DNA of 64,000 bases, taken from an uncultured Pelagibacteraceae bacterium. Its GTDB lineage: Bacteria > Pseudomonadota > Alphaproteobacteria > Pelagibacterales > Pelagibacteraceae. The stretch is from contig CACGVC010000003.1 of assembly GCA_902576335.1 (NCBI GenBank), positions 21,001 to 85,000 on the forward strand, in the 5' to 3' direction. A program made the position numbers and the translations under genes. Under the pieces are notes generated by a model. It was not told where the DNA came from, did no database searches, and saw only the letters and a program-made list of their open reading frames with translations. Positions 44,069-52,647 of the stretch are shown here, piece by piece (position 1 is the first letter of the stretch; each line of letters starts with the position of its first letter).

Positions 44069-45746
44069 TATTGCTCAAATCATAGACGTTATCACAAATA
44101 TACAATAATTTTTTTTTATGAGTAGATATGACCATTGTTAAATTCTCTTCTTTTAATTTAATTAAAGATTCTATAATTTTTGACTCGGTTTCATCATCAA
44201 GGGAACTAGTAAATTCATCGAAAATTATAATTTTCTTATTCTGATAAATCGCACGAGCTATACCTATTCGTTGTGATTGCCCTCCTGATAGATTAGATCC
44301 ATTCTCACCAACGACCATATCAATTCCTTTATTATCTACTAAATTTTTTAAACCTGCTAAATTTATTGATTTATTTAATCTGTTTTGGTCAATATTATCT
44401 TCTGTAAAAAAATTTAAAGTTATATTATTTTTTAAAGATGTATTAAGTAAATGAATACTCTGTGGAACTACTGTCATTAAATTTGATAAATCAAGGTTTT
44501 TGTTACTAACATCAATATCATCAATAAAAATTTTTCCATTAGGCATTTTAATTAGGCCAAGTAGAATATCAATTAAAGTTGTTTTTCCTGATCCAGATTT
44601 TCCAATTAATCCAACTATTTGATTTTTATAAATGTTAAAGTTTAAATTTTTAAATATAACTTTTTTTTCATAATCAAAATTTAAATTCATTTTAATTTCT
44701 TTTTTAAAATTATTTAATTTAAAAAATTCTTTTTTATTAGGTATAACTTTAATTGACTCATAAATTTCATTAAGTACTTTTTTTTGGGAGTTTAAAATTT
44801 GAATATTTGATACAAGTTTATTAAATATTGGAATTAATTTAATTAGTATTACAAAAAATACACCTAGAGAAACAATAATGTTTTGATCATCAAAAATTAT
44901 GTCTGAAAATATAATTATTGCACTAATTAGAACTATTCCAATAAATTCCATAAAAATTCTTGGAGTTTGAGTAATTATAATTACTTTTTCTTGAGGGTTA
45001 AAAAAATTATTTAAATGTATTTTGAGATTAGATAAAAATTTTAAATCAAATTTTAAAAACTTAATTTCCTTAAATAGAGAAAAACTATCTTTAACTATTT
45101 TAATAAAGTTTTCATTTGAGATTTGTCTTTGTTCAATAAAATTTGAGAGTTTAGTTTTATAAAAAGAAAAATAAAAATAAGAAACAAATATTAAAAATAC
45201 TGAAACAAATATTGTTATTTCTAAATTGTAAATAGTCAAAAAAACTAAGTAAGATATTAAAATTATAATATCAGGTATAATCAAGAAAAAAGGCAAAAAA
45301 ACATTTGAAGAAAAAAAACTTGGCTCATTAATAATATTCTTCAAATAATGAGATGTATCTTTTTTAATAAATTCTAAATATTCTTTAGATAATATATTTT
45401 CATAAATTTTAGTTGTTATTTTTTTTAAATTTTGAAAAATATATTTAGTACTTAAATTTAAATATATTAAAGAAACTAAAAATTTTAATAAACTTAAGAT
45501 AATTAATACTAAAACTATAAAATGTAAGTTACTTAACTCTGTATTAAAATATTCTTTAAGTTTAAATAATTTATCATAATTTTTTGGAACCCCACCTTCA
45601 TTTATAATTTGAAATAATCCTGGTAAAGTTGAGATTACTAATATTTCTAGAAATGTAATAAAAAGTGATATGAATATAAGAAAATAAAATACTTTAATAT
45701 TATTTTGTCTTAGTATAAAGATTAATTTTTTTAGATATGAAAACAT
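44055..45746 (-). CDS. ABC exporter, MsbA/PglK-like (fused membrane and ATPase domains)
   Basis: The 563-residue half-transporter has about six helices in residues 15-320 and an ATPase domain after about 340: Walker A GLIGKSGSGKTTLIDIL, signature LSGGQSQRIGIARAI, Walker B KIIIFDEFTSSLDDETE and the H-loop STHKK. It should work as a homodimer. PglK-type proteins flip lipid-linked glycans, and MsbA flips lipid A; the island position favours the former. It starts the minus-strand fucose block, 37 bases from the divergent neuB-like gene. Confidence 0.87.
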   Translation of the reverse strand: MFSYLKKLIFILRQNNIKVFYFLIFISLFITFLEILVISTLPGLFQIINEGGVPKNYDKLFKLKEYFNTELSNLHFIVLVLIILSLLKFLVSLIYLNLSTKYIFQNLKKITTKIYENILSKEYLEFIKKDTSHYLKNIINEPSFFSSNVFLPFFLIIPDIIILISYLVFLTIYNLEITIFVSVFLIFVSYFYFSFYKTKLSNFIEQRQISNENFIKIVKDSFSLFKEIKFLKFDLKFLSNLKIHLNNFFNPQEKVIIITQTPRIFMEFIGIVLISAIIIFSDIIFDDQNIIVSLGVFFVILIKLIPIFNKLVSNIQILNSQKKVLNEIYESIKVIPNKKEFFKLNNFKKEIKMNLNFDYEKKVIFKNLNFNIYKNQIVGLIGKSGSGKTTLIDILLGLIKMPNGKIFIDDIDVSNKNLDLSNLMTVVPQSIHLLNTSLKNNITLNFFTEDNIDQNRLNKSINLAGLKNLVDNKGIDMVVGENGSNLSGGQSQRIGIARAIYQNKKIIIFDEFTSSLDDETESKIIESLIKLKEENLTMVISTHKKKLLYICDNVYDLSNNENN

Positions 45747-45783
45747 TTAAAATTATCTTCGAAATATAAAAAATACTTATCTG

Positions 45784-46620
45784 ATGAGATTGAAATTATC
45801 AAACTTAAAAACCTACATTGTGGCTGAAATAGGATGGAACTTTCTTGGTAACTTAAAATTAGCAAAAAAAATGATTAATACGGCAAAAAAAAATGGTGCT
45901 GATGCTGCAAAGTTACAAATTTGGGATCCAAAATATTTAAAAGAGGGATCTTGGGATCACGATGGAAGAAGAGAAATATATAATAAAGCAAAATTAAATA
46001 TGAAAAAATATAATATTTTAAAAAATTATTGTAAAAAAAATAAAATCTTATGCTTTGCCTCAGTATTTAATCTGAAAAGTTGTAAAGATTTAAAAAACAA
46101 TAAAGACAAGATTGTTAAAATTCCATCTCACGAAGCGTATAATAAAGAGCTAATCAAATATGCATTAAAAAATTTTAATACTGTAATATTGTCTGCTGGA
46201 GCAATAACACAAAAAGAATTAAAGTTTTTAGAAAAATTTAAAAATTCAAATAAATTAATCATTTTGCATTGCGTGAGCTCATACCCTCTTAAAAGTGAAA
46301 ACGTTAATTTTCAAAAATTTTTTCATTTGAAAAATATTTTTAAAAAGGTTGGGTATTCAGGTCATTTAGAAGGTTTAGATGATGCTTATCTAGCTATATC
46401 CTCAGGTGCTGTAATGCTTGAAAAACATTTTTCAATTGACAATAACTTGCCAGGTAGGGACAATAAATTTGCAATTCTTCCCAGGGAATTGTCTATTATA
46501 GTTAAATATAGAGATAAAGTTGAGCAAATGAATAAAAAAAAAGGTTTAGGTTTACAAAAATGTGAACAAGACATTTATAAAAATTATCGAGGTAGATGGT
46601 CAAAAAATCTAGAAAATTAA
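45784..46620 (+). CDS. NeuB-family nonulosonate synthase lacking the C-terminal SAF domain
   Basis: NeuB enzymes condense phosphoenolpyruvate with a hexosamine derivative to make sialic, legionaminic or pseudaminic acid. The 278-residue protein has YIVAEIGWNFLGN, DAAKLQIWDPKYL, IVKIPSHE, ILSAGAIT, LHCVSSYPL, VGYSGHLEGLDDAYLAIS and EKHFSIDNNLPGRDNKFAI, the complete barrel motif set. It stops after the barrel, about 60-70 residues short of the usual 340-360, so the antifreeze-like SAF domain, which helps close the active site of the partner subunit, is missing. It opens a neuB-GT-neuA plus-strand operon. Confidence 0.85.
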   Translation: MRLKLSNLKTYIVAEIGWNFLGNLKLAKKMINTAKKNGADAAKLQIWDPKYLKEGSWDHDGRREIYNKAKLNMKKYNILKNYCKKNKILCFASVFNLKSCKDLKNNKDKIVKIPSHEAYNKELIKYALKNFNTVILSAGAITQKELKFLEKFKNSNKLIILHCVSSYPLKSENVNFQKFFHLKNIFKKVGYSGHLEGLDDAYLAISSGAVMLEKHFSIDNNLPGRDNKFAILPRELSIIVKYRDKVEQMNKKKGLGLQKCEQDIYKNYRGRWSKNLEN

Positions 46621-47852
46621 AAGTTTCAATTGTTATAAGAAATAAAAATGAAGCAAAATGGCTTAAAATTGTATTAAAAAAAATTTCAATTCAAACTTTT
46701 AAAGATTTTGAAATAATTTTCATTGATAATGATAGTGATGATAATTCAATAGATATCGCAAAAAAATTTAAAATTAAAAAAATTTTTAAACAAAAAAAAT
46801 ATATACCTGGAAAATTTTTAAATTTTGGTGTCTCAAAGTCTTACTCTGAATATATCATATTTCTCTCTGTTCATTGTATACCTTTAAATAAAAACTGGTT
46901 AAAAAATTTTATTAATTTCATGGATAATAATAAAAATATTGTAGCCGCGTATGGAAAACAAATTCCTTTACCTGGAACAAATTCAAAAAACTCTCTCGAT
47001 ATGAATTTATTGTTCAGAGATAAACCAATTTATCATCATAAGGATCCTTATATTAGTAATGCAAATTCAATTTATAGGACAAATATTTTAAAAAAAAATA
47101 AATTCAATGAGAGTGTAGGAAATATAGAGGATCGACTATGGGCTATGAAGGCATGTAAAAGAAATGAAGTAATAGCATATACAGGATCCTCTGAAGTTTA
47201 TCATCTACATGGAGTCCATCAACACGAAAATGAGTCGGAAAGATCGAGAAGTACAATGAAACTTTTAAGAAATAACTATAATTGGACCTCTTGTGATTTT
47301 ATTAAAAAAAATTACTTTAACTATTCAATCATTTTAAATTGTAGAGGTAACTTAACTCCAATGAATAAAATAAAAAAACTTTTAAAAATTTTAAATTTAA
47401 AAAAAAATAAATATTTAAATTTTAGTAAAATATTCGTCTTATCAAAAGAAAAAATAATGTTAAATAATTCAAAAAAATTAAATAAAATCCAACCTAGTAA
47501 AAATTTAGAAAAAGACCTTAAAAATATATATTATAGTTTTTATAAAGAGTGGATAAATACAGATTTTGTATTATATCTAAACTCAAAAGGAAGTTGGTCA
47601 AGCAGTACAATAAATAAACTGTTAAGTTACAATAGTAATTTTTCAAATAACTCAACATGTTATGCTAAAAAGTTTGTTGGAAATTTTATTGTAAATTTTC
47701 CTGAAGGTGGTCAAATTGAAAGCCTTAAACTTGAGGAAAGAGAGAAAAAACCATATTTGACTATTTTAAATTGGGCTAATGGTTCAATTTTTGAAAATGA
47801 TTATTTAAGAAAAGGTATAACTTTTGATAAAAATACCAAACTTTTGTTTTAA
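46596..47852 (+). CDS. Family 2 glycosyltransferase with an unknown C-terminal extension
   Basis: The 418-residue protein has an N-terminal GT2 domain (SIVIRNKNEAKWLKIVLKKI, IDNDSDDNSID near 48, and an ED/W region GNIEDRLWAMKA near 190, with LHGVHQHEN near 211). From about 235 to the end lies a lysine-rich linker and a domain of about 130 residues (YKEWINTDFVLYLNSKG; CYAKKFVGNFIVNFPEGG) that I do not recognise. Its place between neuB and neuA suggests transfer or further processing of a nonulosonic acid. It overlaps neuB by 25 bases and neuA by 1. Confidence 0.75.
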   Translation: MVKKSRKLKVSIVIRNKNEAKWLKIVLKKISIQTFKDFEIIFIDNDSDDNSIDIAKKFKIKKIFKQKKYIPGKFLNFGVSKSYSEYIIFLSVHCIPLNKNWLKNFINFMDNNKNIVAAYGKQIPLPGTNSKNSLDMNLLFRDKPIYHHKDPYISNANSIYRTNILKKNKFNESVGNIEDRLWAMKACKRNEVIAYTGSSEVYHLHGVHQHENESERSRSTMKLLRNNYNWTSCDFIKKNYFNYSIILNCRGNLTPMNKIKKLLKILNLKKNKYLNFSKIFVLSKEKIMLNNSKKLNKIQPSKNLEKDLKNIYYSFYKEWINTDFVLYLNSKGSWSSSTINKLLSYNSNFSNNSTCYAKKFVGNFIVNFPEGGQIESLKLEEREKKPYLTILNWANGSIFENDYLRKGITFDKNTKLLF

Positions 47853-48544
47853 TGAAAAAATATCCATGTTTTATACTTGCTAGAAAAAACTCTAAAGGAC
47901 TAAAAAATAAAAATATAGCCAAGTTACTTAAAAAACCACTAATCTATTATACAGTAAAATTTGCAAAGTCTTCTAAATTGGTTTCAAAAGTGATTGTATC
48001 TACTGATGATAGTAGAATATTTAATATAGCTAAAAAACTTGGCTGCTATGTTATATACCCAAGACCAAAAAAATTATCTAATGATAGTGCTAAATCAGAA
48101 GATGCTCTTATTCATGCGATAAATAATTATGAAGCTAATTTTGATAAAATAAGCGCATTTTCATATTTACAGATTACAGAACCACTAAGACCTAAAAATA
48201 TTTTAGATAAATGTATTAAAGTTTTTAATAAAAAAAAATGTGATAGTGTTTTTGCCGCTTTCAAAACACACAAAAATTATTGGATAAAAGATAAAAAAAA
48301 TTATTTTAGAATTTCTCCGAAAAATCAATCTATTCTGCCTAGACAAATTAAAACCCCAGTACTTAGGGAAGATACAGGAGTAGCCCTAATCACAAAAAAA
48401 GAAAACTTATATAAATATAAAAGTAGAATAGGAAAAAAAATTGAAATTATTGAATACGACTCTTTTCATGGACTTATAGATATTCATACTTCAAAAGATT
48501 TAAAATTAGCAAAAATTCTTTTGAAAAATAAAATTTCAAATTAA
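47852..48544 (+). CDS. NeuA-like CMP-nonulosonate cytidylyltransferase
   Basis: The 230-residue protein activates an acidic nine-carbon sugar (or Kdo-like acid) with CTP. Motifs: LARKNSKGLKNKNIAKL (the CTP-binding RxxSKGLxxKN signature), VIVSTDDSRIFNIAKKLG, SAKSEDALIHAI, LQITEPLRPKNIL and the C-terminal IDIHTSKDLKLA. All fit NeuA/LegF-like cytidylyltransferases. With the neuB-family gene it makes a supply line for a nonulosonate, but the sugar-modifying steps before neuB (NeuC-type or PseBCGHI-type) are not in the window. Confidence 0.85.
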   Translation: MKKYPCFILARKNSKGLKNKNIAKLLKKPLIYYTVKFAKSSKLVSKVIVSTDDSRIFNIAKKLGCYVIYPRPKKLSNDSAKSEDALIHAINNYEANFDKISAFSYLQITEPLRPKNILDKCIKVFNKKKCDSVFAAFKTHKNYWIKDKKNYFRISPKNQSILPRQIKTPVLREDTGVALITKKENLYKYKSRIGKKIEIIEYDSFHGLIDIHTSKDLKLAKILLKNKISN

Positions 48545-48552
48545 TATTATTA

Positions 48553-49614
48553 TTAAGCTTTTTCGCCAGGTCTGATAACACCTCTAATATGGTCACATCC
48601 GTTACAAGCATCAATTTTATATGCCTGTTTTTTTTCATGTAGAGCTCTTGAATCTTTTAGTACCTGTCCATCCCAAATAGATTTAAGGTTATTTTTTTCA
48701 CTTAGTTTACCTAATGTAAGTCTTTTCCCTGCATCTCGACAACAAGCTGTAACTTCACCAGTCGCATTTATTGTCATTCTTTGCCACAAAGCAGGACAAG
48801 CATAAGATTTGTTTTCTTTTTTTGTTTTTACATATCGATCTACCTTGTCTAAGCCATCTTGGTTTCTATAATCAGTATAAGAAATTTCATCAGCATATTT
48901 ACCCCAGAAACTACTAAAATTTTTTACTTCATGATCATTTTCCTTCATCCTAACCATGCTTATTCTTATTACTGGTAATTTAGATTTTAGTTTCTCTCTA
49001 GTTTCATAAAATAATTTAACATTATTTACAGTTTCTTCAAAAGTTGCTCCGATCCGTATTTTTTCATAAATTTCCTTTGAAATACTGTCCATTGAGAAAA
49101 TTATTCTTGTTAAGCCAGACTCAACTAGCCCTTCTGCCATTTTGTGATCCATTTTTGTGCCATTGGTGTGCATCATAATATCTAACACACCTTTTTTACT
49201 CGCATAATTAATCATTTCGATAATGTTTTTGTTGTACAAAGACTCACCAAAGTTATTTAGGTTTATTGCTTTAAGGCCCTTTTCAGCTCCTTCATCTATG
49301 ATCCTCTTAAACTTATCCAGTTTCATCATTCTATTTTCCCAATTACCCATTTCAACGCGGTGTGTTCTGGGACACATAGGACAGGCTAGATTACAATATG
49401 AAGTAACTTCTATATCTAGATGTAAAGGAAAATTAGTTATTTTATGTTTTAAAGCTGTATCACGCCAATCTTTTCTATAATTTTGATATTCTTCAGTCTT
49501 TTTAAAATCTACATTGTTCTTTTCTTTTATAACTTTAAAATGGCTATAAAGTTGATTTAGCTCGTCATCAACATAATTGGTATTTTTTTGATTTATGTTT
49601 TTTTTAATTTCCAC
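48553..49614 (-). CDS. Radical SAM protein with SPASM domain
   Basis: The 353-residue protein has a CxxxCxxC cluster motif CNLACPMC near residue 74 (EVTSYCNLACPMCPRTHRVE), a core barrel with HTNGTKM and IRISMVRMK, and a C-terminal cysteine-rich SPASM-type domain (CPALWQRMTINATGEVTACC, and DACNGCDHIRG) that would hold one or two extra FeS clusters. It also starts with a leader of about 50 residues. Radical SAM/SPASM enzymes modify peptides, sugars or cofactors; the substrate here is unknown. It stands on the minus strand, convergent to neuA with 8 bases between them. Confidence 0.85.
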   Translation of the reverse strand: MEIKKNINQKNTNYVDDELNQLYSHFKVIKEKNNVDFKKTEEYQNYRKDWRDTALKHKITNFPLHLDIEVTSYCNLACPMCPRTHRVEMGNWENRMMKLDKFKRIIDEGAEKGLKAINLNNFGESLYNKNIIEMINYASKKGVLDIMMHTNGTKMDHKMAEGLVESGLTRIIFSMDSISKEIYEKIRIGATFEETVNNVKLFYETREKLKSKLPVIRISMVRMKENDHEVKNFSSFWGKYADEISYTDYRNQDGLDKVDRYVKTKKENKSYACPALWQRMTINATGEVTACCRDAGKRLTLGKLSEKNNLKSIWDGQVLKDSRALHEKKQAYKIDACNGCDHIRGVIRPGEKA

Positions 49615-49721
49615 AATGTCCTATTTATGTGTAAATTGAGATTAATCAAGAAATTTATTATTGTAAATTCGCAAATGAATTTAGGGTTAATATCAAAAAT
49701 TCAAATTTATATTCTCTAAAA

Positions 49722-50540
49722 ATGCCCAATCTAGAAATATTTAATAAGAAAATTTATTTGTTTGACTTATGGGGAGTTATTCATGATGGCAGAAAACCTT
49801 ATGATAAAATAATCAGGTTAATTAAACATTTAAAAAAATTAAAAAAAAGAATTTATATTGTATCTAATTCTTCATCTTCAAGTTCGGAAGTAAAAAAAGA
49901 TTTAAAAAAAATGTTCATTAACATTAATTATTTTAATAAAATTTTTACTAGTGGAGATTTCGCATCAAATTATTTAAAAAGATATAAAAAAAAAAAATTT
50001 TATTCTCTTTCAGGTTTGGGACCTAAGAATTTAAAATTTTGTAAAGAAAATAAAATTATACTCACATCCGATCCAAAAAAATCAGATATTGGAATTCTAA
50101 TATCAAATGAAATTAATATTAGAGAAAGTGAGCTTATAGGTAATATTAACAACTTCTTTTTATTAAAGAAAAAAATTATTTGTATAAACCCTGATTATTT
50201 GAACATAAATAAAAAAAAATGTATGGGCTTTTATGCAAATAAATTTTTTTTAAAAGGAGGAAATGTAACGTGTCTTGGAAAACCTGAAAAATTATATTTT
50301 AATTTTATTTCAAAAAAAATTAAAAATTTTAAGAAGAGAGACGCTATTCTTATAGGTGATACTTACTTAAACGACATCTGTGGTGCAAATAAATTTGGGA
50401 TAGACTCAGTTTTATTTAAAAGTAGTAAAATAAATCAATATATTAAATTAAATAACGTAAAATTATTTGGAAAAATAAAAAAAAATTTAGAACCCTCAGC
50501 TAAAATTGATCCAAAAGAATTAGAAAAAATTTTTTTCTAA
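49722..50540 (+). CDS. HAD-superfamily (class IIA) sugar phosphatase-like protein
   Basis: The 272-residue protein belongs to the NagD-type HAD-IIA group. It has the nucleophile motif LFDLWGVIHDG near 14 (Asp15 and the second Asp in the loop), SNSSSSSSEV for motif II near 48, and the third/fourth motif DAILIGDTYLNDICGANKFG near 207-226. It dephosphorylates an unknown substrate. It is divergent from the radical SAM gene (107 bases) and its end overlaps the convergent nucleotidyltransferase-kinase gene by 21 bases. Confidence 0.8.
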   Translation: MPNLEIFNKKIYLFDLWGVIHDGRKPYDKIIRLIKHLKKLKKRIYIVSNSSSSSSEVKKDLKKMFININYFNKIFTSGDFASNYLKRYKKKKFYSLSGLGPKNLKFCKENKIILTSDPKKSDIGILISNEINIRESELIGNINNFFLLKKKIICINPDYLNINKKKCMGFYANKFFLKGGNVTCLGKPEKLYFNFISKKIKNFKKRDAILIGDTYLNDICGANKFGIDSVLFKSSKINQYIKLNNVKLFGKIKKNLEPSAKIDPKELEKIFF

Positions 50541-52050
50541 TTCATTAATGATAAACAAGCCCTTGTAGAAGGATGTTAAAATAGAGTCATAATCCTCTTT
50601 AACGTAACCAGTTAAAGATAACCAAATCAGTCCATGAATTAAATCAATTTTGTTAATTTCTTTACCAAATTTTTCTTTAAAAAAATATTGATATTTTGCC
50701 CACCCATTTTCTAAAATATAATATTCTATATTCTTATTTATAATTCTTAGTGCAAACTTTTTATTATTGAAATTGTCATATGACCCGTAAACAGAGTAAT
50801 ATAATTTTGCCCAATCATACAATGGATCACCGAATAATTTTGAATTTCCAAAATTCATTCTCGGATCAATCAATTTAACATTATTTTTTTTATCAATAAG
50901 AATATTAGAAAAAGTTGTGTCACCATGAATTATTTTGAATTTGTTTGGATTAATTATTTTTAATAATTTTTTTAAATCCCCAATATATTTTTTTGAAAAA
51001 TAATTTTTACAATTTTGACCATTTATTCTAAATTCTTCATCTTTGAAATTAGGTATCATATTTTTTATACTTAAGACCCTATCAATCGTTTTTTTGTAAT
51101 AAACTTTATTTAAATCTTGTCTAGTAGCTTCTTTCTCAGAAATAGAATGTAAATCATCAATCGTTAGGAAAATTTTTTTTAGAATTTTTTCTCTGTTAGA
51201 AAAAATTTGATAAGGATGTTTACCGTGTATTCTTTCCAGTTTAATTGAATTTTTAGATTTATATATTTTTGGAATTTTATTAAAATTGTATTTATTTAAA
51301 TTTTTATACCATGCTTTTTCACCTTTTAGAAGTTCGTCAAAATCTTTGATCTTACTTTTCTTTATTACATATTTTTTAAATTTTGAAATTTCGTTAAAAT
51401 ATCTTGAGTTACTAAATTTACTCCTAAAAATTTCAAGATTTCCATCTTCACCGATTTCAGATACATTATCAAATTTTTGAGTATTAAATTTAATTTTTTT
51501 ATTTATCAAATATTCTACAAATTCTCCATCACTAGAAATATTTTTTAATAACTCTTTATTGGGAAAATAAAAAAAACCTATAACTCCATTTTTATTTTGA
51601 AGGTTAATATTTTTTTTAATTTTTTTATTTTGTATTAAATATCGACAAGGGAAATTATCGGAAATACCAACTAAAGGTTTATTTGATTTTTGTAATTTTA
51701 ATTTTGATGTAAAAAATAGATCACTCCATATAATTAATATTGGCCCATCATTTTTTATCAAATGCAAAGTTTGATTTATTCCAGATAAGGAGCCAGATCC
51801 TTTCGCTTTAATTAAATGTAAATTATTTTTTGGTTTAATCGTTTCTGTATATAATTTCAATGCATCGAATTTGTAATCACCAATCAAATAAAAGGAATTT
51901 GCGTCTACGGCATCTAAAGTATGATATAATAATGTTTTACCCAATACTGGTACCAAACATTTGGGTCTATTCCATGTGTTATGCTTTAGTCTAGTGCCTT
52001 TTCCACCTGCTTGAATAATTACATTTAGTTTAATATTTTTTTTTTTCATT
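50520..52050 (-). CDS. Nucleotidyltransferase-phosphotransferase (APH/choline kinase-like) fusion
   Basis: The protein (about 509 residues) joins two enzymes. Residues 1-220 are a sugar-phosphate-type nucleotidyltransferase (VIIQAGGKGTRLKHNTWNRPK; IWSDLFF for the metal Asp). From about 260 to the end is an APH-fold kinase (KIIHGDTTFSNILIDKKN, KLIDPRMNFGN, DPLYDWAKLYYSVYG). The pair suggests phosphorylation then nucleotide activation of one small molecule, as LicA/LicC do for choline, but the substrate is unknown. I choose the ATG at 52050; the track start at 52070 is a TTG and overlaps the upstream gene further. The first codons carry a run of A residues (52036-52047). Confidence 0.8.
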
Positions 52051-52647
52051 TTGCCAATAAAAATTTTCAACTTTTGTTATTAAGAAGTTTCTAAGTGTGT
52101 TATACTTTGAAAATAGTTTTAAATAATCTCTTATTTCATTTACAGAGCAATTGTTTATATTTCTATTATACAAAATCTCTTGAGATTCCCATAGTATAAA
52201 ATTAGAAATTAATAATTCAAAATAAGCTTCCTCGAAATTTGATGCATTTGAAATAATTTTATGCCTTGTTATTTTATTAAAATCAATTTTGTCTATACTT
52301 TGTGCATTTTTTAACGCTTTAATAATGCTATTAACTTCAAATAAAGTGATATCTGCTTTTTTTCTATCTTTTAATTTTTTTTTCAAATGATTTAATTTTA
52401 AACATAATACTGTCAATCTATCTAATAACAAACCTACTGTATTCATTCCAACAATTATATTTTTATTTTTTCTTATTATCTTTTTTTTTGGAAATTTTTT
52501 TGTAAATTTTATTTTTTGATTGAACAGTTTAGTTGAAAATTTATTTTTAATAAAATTAAGATGCATAATTTTATTTGTAGAATTAGAATTAATAAATTTC
52601 AGCGTAAGATTAAAAATCTTGTCAAAATATAGTGAATTTATAGTCAT
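52030..52647 (-). CDS. Hypothetical helical protein
   Basis: I do not recognise this 205-residue protein. It appears soluble and mostly helical, very lysine- and asparagine-rich. A possible family core is VGMNTVGLLLDRLTVLCLKLNHLKK near residue 70, then FEEAYFELLISNFILWESQE. No signal peptide or membrane helix. It lies between the glycosyltransferase at 52648 and the nucleotidyltransferase-kinase fusion, overlapping the latter, so it belongs to the same transcription unit and may be an auxiliary protein of the same pathway. Confidence 0.65.
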   Translation of the reverse strand: MTINSLYFDKIFNLTLKFINSNSTNKIMHLNFIKNKFSTKLFNQKIKFTKKFPKKKIIRKNKNIIVGMNTVGLLLDRLTVLCLKLNHLKKKLKDRKKADITLFEVNSIIKALKNAQSIDKIDFNKITRHKIISNASNFEEAYFELLISNFILWESQEILYNRNINNCSVNEIRDYLKLFSKYNTLRNFLITKVENFYWQNEKKKY

